Part shown: positions 16,602 through 24,367 of the stretch, in pieces
Layout: each line of letters starts with the position of its first letter
Numbering within the stretch: the first letter of the stretch is position 1
Assembly (NCBI RefSeq): GCF_041379945.2
Contig: NZ_JBFTXJ020000002.1
Span: 310,001 to 374,000, forward strand
Origin: Aneurinibacillus sp. REN35
GTDB taxonomy: Bacteria > Bacillota > Bacilli > Aneurinibacillales > Aneurinibacillaceae
Length of the DNA: 64,000 nt
Direction of reading: 5' to 3'
Position numbers and translations under genes: made by a program
Notes under the pieces: generated by a model
The model's input: only the letters and a program-made list of their open reading frames with translations
The model's database searches: none
Told to the model about the DNA's origin: nothing

Positions 16602-17378
16602 ATGAATCAAATTGCCATGTCTGATCAATTGGCGCAAACATTTCGAGTACATATCCATAATGTAAATGCGTATGACTTTTCAATCCAGGGGAAGGAATTA
16701 ACAGATGTGTCCGGGATCGGACATGTGATAGAGAAGGTTCAGAAGCATCTGGGAAATCCAAAGCTGCATGCAGCCGGTTCGTTATTTGTTAAGCGCTATT
16801 TTTGTACAGTTCCGCTTGCGGCTCTTTATGCATGGACTCGCTTGAATCGCGGCTATGACTGGTCACCTGTTAATCTTTCATTCCATTTTGATGAAGAGGG
16901 AAAGTGGCATACACAGCTGCTGAACAAAGAAGAAGACCAGCCGCCTTGTGAGCAGAAAAAGCAGTGGCGAGAAGCACAAACTCATAATCTGCTGCTAGAG
17001 ACGGTCGGCCCTGTTTTTCGTGCGGTGGCGGCACATACGGGTGTGTCGATTAGTACACTGTGGGCGCATTTATCTTTTGTTGTGTACCATTATTATGAAT
17101 TGTGGCAGAAGGAAGCGGCATCGGAGGCAGAGCGAAAGCGCCTTGCTGATGATTTTCGTTTTCTTACGCAGGAGCTTCCCGCTGAATGGTTTGACGGCGT
17201 ATCGTATAATCCGTTTGTGGAAGGCTATACGTATTTTCCGCATCCGCAAGAAGAAGGACGCACGATTCGACTGCGTACGAAGTGCTGCTTTAATTATTGT
17301 CTGCCGGAAGGTAGGTACTGCTATACTTGCCCGGGCTTAACAAAGGAGCAGCGCATCAAGCGAATTATGGGAACATAA
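16602..17378 (+). CDS. FhuF-like siderophore ferric-iron reductase
   Basis: The 258-residue protein has the FhuF C-terminal 2Fe-2S ligand pattern CCFNYCLP followed by YCYTCPG, i.e. CC near residue 229 and CxxC about ten residues later. The N-terminal part resembles the IucA/FhuF-type reductase domain (AAGSLFVKRY, VPLAALYAWT). Such proteins release iron from imported ferric siderophores in the cytoplasm. The ATG at 16602 follows AAGGGAGGGTGCCGG. A Fur box lies upstream, in keeping with the role. No siderophore transporter is adjacent. Confidence 0.82.
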   Translation: MNQIAMSDQLAQTFRVHIHNVNAYDFSIQGKELTDVSGIGHVIEKVQKHLGNPKLHAAGSLFVKRYFCTVPLAALYAWTRLNRGYDWSPVNLSFHFDEEGKWHTQLLNKEEDQPPCEQKKQWREAQTHNLLLETVGPVFRAVAAHTGVSISTLWAHLSFVVYHYYELWQKEAASEAERKRLADDFRFLTQELPAEWFDGVSYNPFVEGYTYFPHPQEEGRTIRLRTKCCFNYCLPEGRYCYTCPGLTKEQRIKRIMGT

Positions 17379-17408
17379 AGATCGATTTCCTTTATTTTTC
17401 ATTTTTTG

Positions 17409-17437
17409 TTGCAATTAAAAAGCCCATGTGCTATTAT
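17409..17437 (+). promoter_or_regulatory. Promoter upstream of the cold-shock leader
   Basis: TTGCAA, a 17-base spacer and TATTAT form a good sigma-A promoter. The start site would be near 17444, about 145 bases before the csp start codon. Confidence 0.65.
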
Positions 17438-17469
17438 GAATGCATAAGGTGATTGAGGCAAGAACATAT

Positions 17470-17533
17470 AATTCGCATGTTATCATGGATTATATTTTCG
17501 GCAATACAGTCCATGATAATATGCGAATTTTTT
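17470..17533 (+). ncRNA. Large hairpin with T run in the csp leader (attenuator or sRNA terminator)
   Basis: AATTCGCAT and TATCATGGA pair with TCCATGATA and ATGCGAATT (two 9-bp helices separated by a 2x2 internal loop), followed by a seven-base T run. It could end a short RNA of about 90 bases or act as an attenuator/thermosensor in the csp 5' UTR. Confidence 0.6.
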
Positions 17534-17588
17534 ATTTTCGATGAGGAAATAAAATCGCGTATTAGAGTAATTTTTTGGAGGTCTTTAC

Positions 17589-17789
17589 ATGACTACAGGT
17601 ACAGTAAAATGGTTTAATGCAGAAAAAGGCTTTGGCTTCATTCAAGTTGAGGGTGGAGACGATGTATTCGTACACTTCAGCGCAATCTCTGGCGATGGTT
17701 TCAAGACATTAGAAGAAGGCCAACGCGTACAATTCGACATCACAGAAGGTAACCGCGGACCGCAAGCGGCAAACGTAGTAAAACTGTAA
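17589..17789 (+). CDS. Cold-shock protein (CspB family)
   Basis: The 66-residue single cold-shock domain carries RNP1 KGFGFI near residue 13 and RNP2 VFVHFS near residue 26, both needed for binding single-stranded nucleic acid. Length and sequence are those of CspB/CspC/CspD. The protein acts as an RNA chaperone during cold shock and stationary phase. The ATG follows TTGGAGGTCTTTAC. The long leader with a terminator-like hairpin suggests post-transcriptional control. Confidence 0.95.
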   Translation: MTTGTVKWFNAEKGFGFIQVEGGDDVFVHFSAISGDGFKTLEEGQRVQFDITEGNRGPQAANVVKL

Positions 17790-17824
17790 GCTGCTTAACG
17801 AACGTATGCTTGTATAAAAAAGAG

Positions 17825-17849
17825 CCACCGGCACATGCCGGTGGTTTTT
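17825..17849 (+). terminator. Terminator after csp
   Basis: CCACCGGC and GCCGGTGG form an 8-bp stem with a four-base loop, followed by TTTTT. Confidence 0.88.
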
Positions 17850-17881
17850 ATGTGCTCAAAAACAATGTCCCCCATACTCAC

Positions 17882-18208
17882 CTATACTTCTTCTTTCTCT
17901 ATAGTGGATTTGGGGTTCTGCCGCAGCATTTCTTTCTGAAAGTAAATTGTATTCTCCAAGGGGAGAAGGCGGGCAACGTATGTTTTTTTCTCGGTATGGG
18001 GAAGCTGAACTTCTGTGCCGGGTTGAACATGGTAGAAATAATTAGAAGAGTAAGAAGTAAGCCCTCTGCTTAAAGTGGTCTCAGCGCGGTGTGCGGTATA
18101 AATGATCGTAATTGTCGTTTCATTTACAAAGCCCCCAAACGTCCAACTTGCTTGCCATTCCCCAACAGGTTCTTCAAGCAATACCTTGCCTGGAGTAATA
18201 GGTACCAT
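17882..18208 (-). CDS. Hypothetical protein, 108 residues
   Basis: I do not recognise this protein. It has no signal peptide or membrane segment, contains alternating beta-like stretches (TTITIIYTAHRAETTL) and ends with a charged tail. The ATG at 18208 follows GAAAGGGGGCAAAAC, a strong ribosome-binding site, which is the main reason for calling it real. It is convergent with csp and stands alone. Confidence 0.6.
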   Translation of the reverse strand: MVPITPGKVLLEEPVGEWQASWTFGGFVNETTITIIYTAHRAETTLSRGLTSYSSNYFYHVQPGTEVQLPHTEKKTYVARLLPLENTIYFQKEMLRQNPKSTIEKEEV

Positions 18209-18472
18209 GTTTTGCCCCCTTTCTATAGACCTGCAAAGAGATAATCATGCTGTAGAAATATGTATGCAGGCAGCGTCTTTTTTTTCCTATAAAAATAGAT
18301 GTATCGCAGCAAAGGAGATTAGAGAAAAGCCTATAGAATTAAAATACTACGCAAAAATACAATAATTATATTATGTAAACATAAATCGTGAAGTCCTATT
18401 CCATCCTGCCGATAGCAGGAAAACATAAGAAGACGTATACTGTAAAGAAATTAGGGAAATGCGAGGAGAATA

Positions 18473-18949
18473 ATGAATCTATTCAAAAGAATGTTTAGGG
18501 AAAAGCCTTCTGTTTTTGATGAAGCAGAAGCGCTGGAGCAAGAGGCCAAGGACAGAAACCGTCTTAGCTATCAGCGAATTTATCGTGTGCTTGCGAACGC
18601 TTATAAGTATGGAATTGAAGGGATCTGCGCAGAAAAGGAAGATGGATTGTTCGCGGTGGAAGAATATCGTTATCAGGTAGGTGAACTTCACGTGTATCTA
18701 CGATATGAACCATCACGTTATGCGGAGAATAAATCGATGATTCACGTGCGTATAACTGTAGGCGGGCTAGAAGAACCACTTGTCTGTGATGATACGATTG
18801 AGAAGCCGATGGTGCTGACTGCAAATGATTATGTGCAATGGAAAATTGACGGAGAGTGGAGTTCGCAACTGACGGATGGAATGCGCCGTTTGGGTGAAGC
18901 TACATACGAAGCATATCAGATTCAACAAAGGGACGTGTCTCAAAATTAA
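18473..18949 (+). CDS. Hypothetical protein, 158 residues
   Basis: I do not recognise this family. The product is acidic, soluble and alternates helix-rich (residues 15-50) and strand-rich parts (VEEYRYQVGELHVYLRYEP). There is no signal peptide. The ATG follows GCGAGGAGAATA. A perfect terminator overlaps its last codons. It stands before bioXWF but has its own terminator, so it is not part of that operon. Confidence 0.7.
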   Translation: MNLFKRMFREKPSVFDEAEALEQEAKDRNRLSYQRIYRVLANAYKYGIEGICAEKEDGLFAVEEYRYQVGELHVYLRYEPSRYAENKSMIHVRITVGGLEEPLVCDDTIEKPMVLTANDYVQWKIDGEWSSQLTDGMRRLGEATYEAYQIQQRDVSQN

Positions 18950-18968
18950 TTTGAGACGCGTCCTTTTT
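18931..18968 (+). terminator. Terminator overlapping the end of the 158-residue gene
   Basis: GGACGTGTCTCAA pairs with TTGAGACGCGTCC, with one T-C mismatch, and is followed by TTTTT. Confidence 0.85.
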
Positions 18969-19008
18969 ATTGACCTTCTTTTTTGGTATGTGATTAAATA
19001 GAATATAA

Positions 19009-19040
19009 ATGTTAACTTATTTTTTTATTTGGTTAACAAT
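19009..19040 (+). promoter_or_regulatory. BirA operator of the biotin operon
   Basis: ATGTTAAC, a 15-base AT-rich spacer and GTTAACAAT match the Firmicute BirA operator (TTGTTAAC, about 15 bases, GTTAACAA). It lies 12 bases before the bioX start, so biotin-loaded BirA should repress bioXWF. Confidence 0.85.
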
Positions 19041-19052
19041 AGGAGGGATAAG

Positions 19053-19547
19053 GTGAGAGTAAAGACAGGAGACATTCCAATCATTGCTTTGCTAGCTGCA
19101 CTGATAGCTGTAACCGGCTCATTTAAGATTCCACTCGGAATACCGGGCGCGGAATTTCAGCTTTCCGCACCGATTGCGGTTGCGATTGCTGCCGTTTTTG
19201 GCTTTCGACGCTATATTATTGCCGGAATTCTAGCGAGTTCTATTATGTTTTTGTTAGGGCTGCACACGTTATTTAATGTGGAAATTTCTATGATATTTCG
19301 TTTAGTGGCCGGAGGTATCGTCGCATGGTTTGGTACATCGATTCCTGTGCTGGCGTTGGCTGGACCTATTGGGTCGACTGCAGCGCGTTGGGTGTTGGGC
19401 ATGACGCTTGGCATTTCGGTTTGGCCACTGTGGTTTGCAGCGCTGCCTGGTATGCTTTTTACCGCTCTTACAGTCTGGCCGCTAACAAAAATCTTGCGAA
19501 GAGCTAAGGAAGGGGCAAGTGGATATGTCAAGCGAACCACTATATAG
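19053..19547 (+). CDS. bioX: Membrane protein of the bioXWF operon
   Basis: The 164-residue protein is hydrophobic, with about five membrane helices and an N-terminal GDIPIIALLAALIAVTGS. It is first in an operon with bioW and bioF, as in the bioXWF cluster described in Lysinibacillus (Bacillus) sphaericus. The BirA box ahead supports a role in biotin or pimelate handling; it resembles ECF-type substrate-binding components, so uptake of pimelate is possible but not shown. Start is GTG at 19053 after AGGAGGGATAAG. Its end overlaps bioW by 23 bases. Confidence 0.72.
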   Translation: MRVKTGDIPIIALLAALIAVTGSFKIPLGIPGAEFQLSAPIAVAIAAVFGFRRYIIAGILASSIMFLLGLHTLFNVEISMIFRLVAGGIVAWFGTSIPVLALAGPIGSTAARWVLGMTLGISVWPLWFAALPGMLFTALTVWPLTKILRRAKEGASGYVKRTTI

Positions 19548-20283
19548 CATGCGGATGCGTGCTGCACAGGGAGGATCTCATGAGGAAGGCGGCATCCATA
19601 TTTCTGGAGGGGAACGTCTGAGCACTGAGGCGGAGATAGAGGCATTAGCCTGTGAGCTTCTTCATAAGGCGCTGCATCACAGCCGAGGTACGGCAGACTT
19701 TATTAACCTGATTATTGAACAGGTGAGGGATACAGATTGTGCGATGCTGCCTCCGCTTTCGGTGTCAACTTATGAGGCAGAAGATGATCATGCAGGTAGA
19801 CAGCAGGCCTTCTCGCTGCTTAGACAAGCATCTGTATCCGCCCAGGCCATTGAGCGGGGATTGGCTATCCTTGGTGATGTACATAATTTGCGCGGCGCTG
19901 TATTGCTAGATCGTATAAGCGGCGAGCGGCTTGATGCACGAGGCATCAAAGGCGTGCGCGTGTCACGTATGGATTGGAATCGGGAGAGTCTGCGTATTTG
20001 GCGAAAAAAATACCCCGCCTTTTCTTCTGCACGTATTGCAGAAGCCATCGCACTAGCTACAAAAGTGGCCCATGCACAAGGAACGATCGCTGAGCTATGC
20101 TGGTCCGATGATCCTGAGTACGTTACAGGCTATGTCGCCAGTCCGACGCTAGGGTACTGCCGGATTACGCATATGAAAAAGAGCGGGGATTTTTCTGGTG
20201 GCCGTGTGTTTTTTGTTGAATCAGACCAATCGCTTGCAGCCTATATTGAATACTTGGAACAGACACCGGTCTGGATTGGATGA
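19525..20283 (+). CDS. bioW: 6-carboxyhexanoate-CoA ligase
   Basis: The 252-residue product matches BioW, which activates pimelate to pimeloyl-CoA with ATP in the first step of the bacillar biotin route. Typical parts are YSMRMRAA at the start, GGIHISGGERL near residue 20, RGIKGVRVSRMDW near 139 and SGGRVFFVE near the end. Start ATG 19525 was chosen because it lies nine bases after GGAAGGGG; GTG at 19519 is too close. It lies within the bioXWF operon under BirA control. Confidence 0.93.
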   Translation: MSSEPLYSMRMRAAQGGSHEEGGIHISGGERLSTEAEIEALACELLHKALHHSRGTADFINLIIEQVRDTDCAMLPPLSVSTYEAEDDHAGRQQAFSLLRQASVSAQAIERGLAILGDVHNLRGAVLLDRISGERLDARGIKGVRVSRMDWNRESLRIWRKKYPAFSSARIAEAIALATKVAHAQGTIAELCWSDDPEYVTGYVASPTLGYCRITHMKKSGDFSGGRVFFVESDQSLAAYIEYLEQTPVWIG

Positions 20284-20295
20284 GGAGAGGGATAT

Positions 20296-21498
20296 ATGGA
20301 TAGCTTTGAGTCTTCGCTTTGTGCCGCGCTTGTCCATTTAGAGGAAAAAGGATGGATGCGTCGTTTGCACAACGTAGAAGAGGTGAGCGGCATTCGTTTA
20401 TTTGCTTCCAATGATTATCTTGGATTAACGCAGGATGAGCGAGTGAAGCAGGCGGCGATTGATGCGGTGAAAACATATGGAACGGGAAGCGGAGGCTCCC
20501 GTCTGACGACAGGCAACCTGGTGCTGCATGAACAGCTTGAGAAGCGTCTTGCGGCCTGGAAAGGCAAGGAGAGTGCTTTGGTATTTAGCAGCGGTTATCT
20601 TGCCAATGTCGGGATTATTTCCGCGCTAATGGGTGCAGGCGATACGATTTTTAGCGATGCATTAAACCATGCCAGCATCATTGACGGCTGCCGTATGAGC
20701 AGAGCGGATACAATCATTTATCGCCATGCGGATATCCGTGATTTAGAGGAGAAGCTAAAGCATGCCAAGCCTAACGGCAAAAAATTAATTGTTACAGACG
20801 GGGTGTTCAGCATGGACGGGAACATCGCTCCGCTTCCAGACATTGTGACCGTAGCAGAAGCCTACGGAGCATGGGTAATGGTTGATGATGCACATGCGAC
20901 CGGAATCCTTGGTAGGAACGGAGCCGGTACGGCTGAATACTTCGGTGTAGAGGATCGGGTGCAGTTAGCGGTTGGCACGCTTAGCAAATCTATAGGTGCC
21001 GAAGGTGGATATGTTGCAGCATCGGCTGCTGTTATTGACTACTTACGTAATTATGCCCGCTCGTTTATTTTTCAAACGGCTCTCTCTCCTGGCGTAATCG
21101 GTGCCGCCCTTGCCGCCATTCATGTGATTCAGACCGAGCCTGCCCGGCGAGAGCTGCTTTTGTCTCAGTCGGACTACATGCGTAAAAGCTTACAGACGCT
21201 TGGCTTTACCCTTGTTGAAGGAACAACACCGATTCTGGCGGTACTCATTGGAGAAGCGGAGCAAGCGGTCGCCTTCTCCGCTCGATTGAAGGAAAAAGGC
21301 GTATTTGCCCCGGCGATTCGTCCGCCAACCGTACCTGAAGGTTCAAGCCGGATTCGGCTCACATTATCAGCCCTTCATACCCGTGAGGAAATAGATGGAG
21401 CCATCGCAGCTTGTGAAGAAGTTGGTCGGGCGATGGGGATGATTACACCTGAGTTTGAAGCAAAGCAGGAGTTCGTATTGTCTAAGGAGAAAGAATAA
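20296..21498 (+). CDS. bioF: 8-amino-7-oxononanoate synthase
   Basis: The 400-residue PLP enzyme condenses pimeloyl-CoA with alanine. It shows FASNDYLGL near residue 36, YGTGSGGSRLTTGN near 61, DDAHATGILG near 195, and the PLP lysine in GTLSKSIGAEGGY near residue 232. It follows bioW by 12 bases with GAGGAGAGG as ribosome-binding site. The remaining biotin genes (bioA, bioB, bioD) are not in the window. Confidence 0.95.
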   Translation: MDSFESSLCAALVHLEEKGWMRRLHNVEEVSGIRLFASNDYLGLTQDERVKQAAIDAVKTYGTGSGGSRLTTGNLVLHEQLEKRLAAWKGKESALVFSSGYLANVGIISALMGAGDTIFSDALNHASIIDGCRMSRADTIIYRHADIRDLEEKLKHAKPNGKKLIVTDGVFSMDGNIAPLPDIVTVAEAYGAWVMVDDAHATGILGRNGAGTAEYFGVEDRVQLAVGTLSKSIGAEGGYVAASAAVIDYLRNYARSFIFQTALSPGVIGAALAAIHVIQTEPARRELLLSQSDYMRKSLQTLGFTLVEGTTPILAVLIGEAEQAVAFSARLKEKGVFAPAIRPPTVPEGSSRIRLTLSALHTREEIDGAIAACEEVGRAMGMITPEFEAKQEFVLSKEKE

Positions 21499-21557
21499 AG
21501 GGAGAACTTTTGGGAGTTTGTAAAATGAGAAATGGGAGAAGAGAGGGGACAGAATAG

Positions 21558-22007
21558 ATGGCTGAGCACCACTTTCATTTAAAAGCTACATGGCAGGGAG
21601 GTCTGCAGGGAGAGGGGCAGATTTCTGTCGGGAATCTGCAATCGGAGGTATCCGTGCCGCTTGTCATGAATGGACCGGGCGTTGGAACCAATCCGGATGA
21701 GATGCTGGTCGGAGCGGCTGCAACGTGCTATTTGATCACGCTTGCCTCTGTATTAGAAAACCGCAAGCTTATGGTAAGCGAGTTGACCCTTGAATCAGAA
21801 GGAATCGTGATAATGGAAGGGCATAAGCCACGCTTTCATCGAATTATTCATCGTCCTGTGATTGTGCTCGCACACGAATCCTCTGAAGAACAGCTGCGTG
21901 ATGTGGCTGTATTGGCCGAACGGGCTGAAAAAGCCTGCATGATCTCTAAAGCGATTCGCGGTAACGTAGAAGTAAGTGTGGAGGCAAATGTGGTAGTTCG
22001 TGTATAA
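21558..22007 (+). CDS. OsmC-family peroxiredoxin-like protein
   Basis: The 149-residue protein has the two reactive cysteines of the OsmC/Ohr family: AAATCY near residue 57 and EKACMIS near residue 122. These reduce organic hydroperoxides through a Cys-Cys mechanism. The N-terminal GGLQGEGQIS resembles the SACOL1771-type subgroup. It follows bioF by 60 bases without an obvious promoter, so read-through from the biotin operon is possible. A terminator follows. Confidence 0.85.
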   Translation: MAEHHFHLKATWQGGLQGEGQISVGNLQSEVSVPLVMNGPGVGTNPDEMLVGAAATCYLITLASVLENRKLMVSELTLESEGIVIMEGHKPRFHRIIHRPVIVLAHESSEEQLRDVAVLAERAEKACMISKAIRGNVEVSVEANVVVRV

Positions 22008-22038
22008 TACATATGTGAAGAGCTATAGGATGATATAG

Positions 22039-22074
22039 CAGGCGGCTTCTTTATATAAGGAAGCCGCCTGTTTT
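22039..22074 (+). terminator. Terminator after the osmC-like gene
   Basis: CAGGCGGCTTC pairs with GAAGCCGCCTG and is followed by TTTTATT. Confidence 0.85.
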
Positions 22075-22167
22075 ATTATGTATGCTAGTGAGTGGGGGAA
22101 AGGATAGACTTAAGTGAAATAGAAAATAATGTATACAATAAGAAAGTGAGTCAAAGGAGTTCGTGTA

Positions 22168-22824
22168 ATGGAAAATAAATCATTTGCTGTAATCGGAATG
22201 GGCAGGTTCGGTTCTAGTCTGGCTGAGCAGCTGTATTCGATGGGATATGATGTAATGACGATTGATGAAAACGAGGAGCGCGTGCAGGATAGCTTAGCGA
22301 TTTCAACTCATGCTGTACAGGCTGATTCTACGGATGAGCTGGCGATGAAGGAAGTGGGCATTCGCAACTTTGATGTTGTCGTTGTTGCAATTGGCATCGA
22401 TATTCAAGCCAGCATTCTTACGACCCTGATTCTAAAAGAGATGGGGGTACGGCGCATCGTCGTAAAGGCACAGAATGAGCGACATGGGCAAGTATTATAT
22501 AAAGTAGGAGCAGATCGGGTTGTATTCCCGGAGCGAGATATGGGGCTTCGTGTAGCCCATAATCTAATCTCGGCCAATGTTCTCGATTTTATCGAGCTGG
22601 CAGAAGACTATAGTGTAGCAGAAGTGGCAGCATCTCACAAAATGAATGGAAAGAGCTTGATTGAACTTGATGTACGCGCAAGCTTTGGGGTAAATGTTGT
22701 GGCGATTAAGAGCGGAGCGTCTTTTAATATTGCACCTGATCCTGGTGATCGGATCAGCGAAGGGGATATCCTCATTGTGATCGGTCACAACAAAGACTTA
22801 AAGCGGTTTGAAGAAGAAATCTAG
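22168..22824 (+). CDS. Potassium uptake regulator KtrA/KtrC (RCK protein)
   Basis: The 218-residue protein has an RCK-N Rossmann domain starting FAVIGMGRFGSSLAE and an RCK-C (TrkA-C) domain from about residue 140 (SLIELDVRASFGVNV, GDRISEGDILIVIG). KtrA/KtrC form an octameric ring that gates the KtrB/KtrD membrane channel in response to ATP/ADP and cyclic di-AMP. No channel gene is adjacent. The ATG follows CAAAGGAGTTCGTGTA. Whether it is KtrA or KtrC cannot be decided here. Confidence 0.9.
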   Translation: MENKSFAVIGMGRFGSSLAEQLYSMGYDVMTIDENEERVQDSLAISTHAVQADSTDELAMKEVGIRNFDVVVVAIGIDIQASILTTLILKEMGVRRIVVKAQNERHGQVLYKVGADRVVFPERDMGLRVAHNLISANVLDFIELAEDYSVAEVAASHKMNGKSLIELDVRASFGVNVVAIKSGASFNIAPDPGDRISEGDILIVIGHNKDLKRFEEEI

Positions 22825-22908
22825 CTTCCTTCTCTAAGAAAATAAAGGTAGGAGTATACAGGCAGATGCAATGCTGATAGAGTGAAAGGGAGAGAGGAAG
22901 GGGAAGAG

Positions 22909-23310
22909 ATGAGGAATCGAAGAGGCTGGAGCGTCTTTTTCTTTATCTGTGCGCTTATTTTGAACAGCGCCTGCACGGGTCAAAGCGATCCGACCGCTGC
23001 ATTTACGCGCCCGCTTGAAATCGAGCTTGCCATCGAACCGGAAACCATATATAAAGGCGAGAAGGCGTTAATTGAAGCGATTGTTATACAAGGAACGCAG
23101 CGAGTATCGGATGCAAGTGAAGCGGTATTTGAGATTAGTAAAAAAGGGGAAAACGATATAGAAACAATCGTTGCTACCGCAAAGGGAAACGGAAAATATG
23201 CGGTAGAAAAAATATTTGCTCAAGTCGGTACCTATACGGTTAAAGCGAAAGTAACGGCACAGGACTTAACCGCTGTAAAATCCCAGGTACTCACCATAAA
23301 AGAAGAATGA
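22909..23310 (+). CDS. Putative lipoprotein with YtkA-like beta-sandwich domain
   Basis: The 133-residue product has a signal peptide (FFFICALILNSAC) with a lipoprotein-like SAC, although asparagine replaces the usual leucine at position -3. The rest is an immunoglobulin-like fold similar to YtkA/FixH domains (EIELAIEPETIYKGEKALIE, then VGTYTVKAKVTAQ). The function is unknown. The ATG at 22909 follows GGAAGGGGAAG. It is 84 bases after the Ktr gene and is followed by a terminator. Confidence 0.7.
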   Translation: MRNRRGWSVFFFICALILNSACTGQSDPTAAFTRPLEIELAIEPETIYKGEKALIEAIVIQGTQRVSDASEAVFEISKKGENDIETIVATAKGNGKYAVEKIFAQVGTYTVKAKVTAQDLTAVKSQVLTIKEE

Positions 23311-23392
23311 CTACATCATTATTAGCGATGCTCATAAAATGGAAAAACTCTTGATATATGCCTGTAATGTTTTCTTGGTATGCTCTTTCTGT

Positions 23393-23431
23393 AAAAAAAC
23401 TCCTGATAAGATTGTTTTCAGGAGTTTTTTT
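23393..23431 (+). terminator. Terminator after the lipoprotein gene
   Basis: AAAAAACTCCTGA pairs with TCAGGAGTTTTTT across a 12-base loop; it would work in either direction. Confidence 0.85.
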
Positions 23432-23464
23432 CATAGAGATTTATGTGCAGAAGGAGGGGGAAAC

Positions 23465-23569
23465 GTGCGTAATAAGACCGAGGACATCGCTGAATTGTTT
23501 TCCTTATTCGGAAGCATCGTTGCAGGATATGTGAGCGTATGCGGTTTGATTTGGCTTGTGTTTATGTAG
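23465..23569 (+). CDS. Small membrane protein, 34 residues
   Basis: A GTG codon follows GAAGGAGGGGGAAAC and opens a frame with a charged start (RNKTEDIAEL) and one hydrophobic helix (GSIVAGYVSVCGLIWLVFM). It overlaps the end of the convergent gene by eight bases. The strong ribosome-binding site is the chief support. Function unknown. Confidence 0.5.
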   Translation: MRNKTEDIAELFSLFGSIVAGYVSVCGLIWLVFM

Positions 23570-24101
23570 CGTGGTTATGAAACAATGGAAGCTTCTTGCC
23601 GGTTATCTGTGGCGGGAAGCTTTTTTGAGATGAGAAGGAAAGACTGGCCTTAGGCGGACGCTTGTCTGTCTCCCATTTCTCGTGTAGCAGCTTCTGGTAG
23701 AGCACAAAAACTTTATGCGTATCCGTCTCCCGTGTATCCCCGGATACAAAATAAGGCGGCATCTCCTCCCATATAAAACGCTCAGAGTGGGCGTTAATCA
23801 GCTCGCGCATGTGATTCATTTTTGCTGTGAATTCCGGGCTTCGCTTTTTGCCGCGCCGTATCCATTCGTGGTCACATGCGGCCATATACCTGCATAGATC
23901 AGGCAGATACGGAGTGCCGTTGTTCCAGATGTTTTGCGTAATGGGATGACGGAAGTAGCCTCCCTTGCCTTCTGCTAGCCCCATCTGAATTAAGATTGAT
24001 TTGGTGACCTGTGCACACTCAAGCACTTGCTTGTTTAAACGCAGGTCACATAAATAACGGGCGGATGCAGCGTGGTCTTGATATGGACGGAATATTTGCA
24101 T
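23562..24101 (-). CDS. Pyrimidine-dimer DNA glycosylase-like protein (Pyr_excise family)
   Basis: The 179-residue protein starts MQIFRPYQDHAASARYLCD and continues LRLNKQVLECAQVTKSIL, which fits the bacterial relatives of T4 endonuclease V (PF03013-type), often annotated as pyrimidine dimer glycosylase. If correct it cleaves UV photoproducts by base excision. The C-terminal 40 residues are variable and basic. The ATG at 24101 follows AAGGAGGAGACTACG; an upstream in-frame ATG at 24161 has no site. Experimental activity of such distant homologues is uncertain. Confidence 0.65.
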   Translation of the reverse strand: MQIFRPYQDHAASARYLCDLRLNKQVLECAQVTKSILIQMGLAEGKGGYFRHPITQNIWNNGTPYLPDLCRYMAACDHEWIRRGKKRSPEFTAKMNHMRELINAHSERFIWEEMPPYFVSGDTRETDTHKVFVLYQKLLHEKWETDKRPPKASLSFSSQKSFPPQITGKKLPLFHNHAT

Positions 24102-24296
24102 CGTAGTCTCCTCCTTGTCGACGTATGATTGTAGTATAATCTGATGTCTTCTTATGCACAATGAAGCGAGTACAAAATTACTGCGTATTTTATATCATAA
24201 AAAATTTTATTTTCACCTAGCCGAACAGGTAGTGAATAAGTTACTATATTACTAAGAAAAGAGAGTCTAATGTACCAACAACGTAAGAAAAGGTGC

Positions 24297-24323
24297 AAAA
24301 GTATACTCGTCAGCACCGATACT
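24297..24323 (+). promoter_or_regulatory. Candidate sigma-D (flagellar) promoter of cheV
   Basis: AAAA, 15 bases and CCGATACT resemble the sigma-D consensus (TAAA, 14-16 bases, GCCGATAT). It lies 45 bases before cheV, a gene normally in the motility regulon. Confidence 0.55.
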
Positions 24324-24367
24324 ATACATAGAAGCATGAATTGTATGAGGGGAAAGGAGCCAGCACA

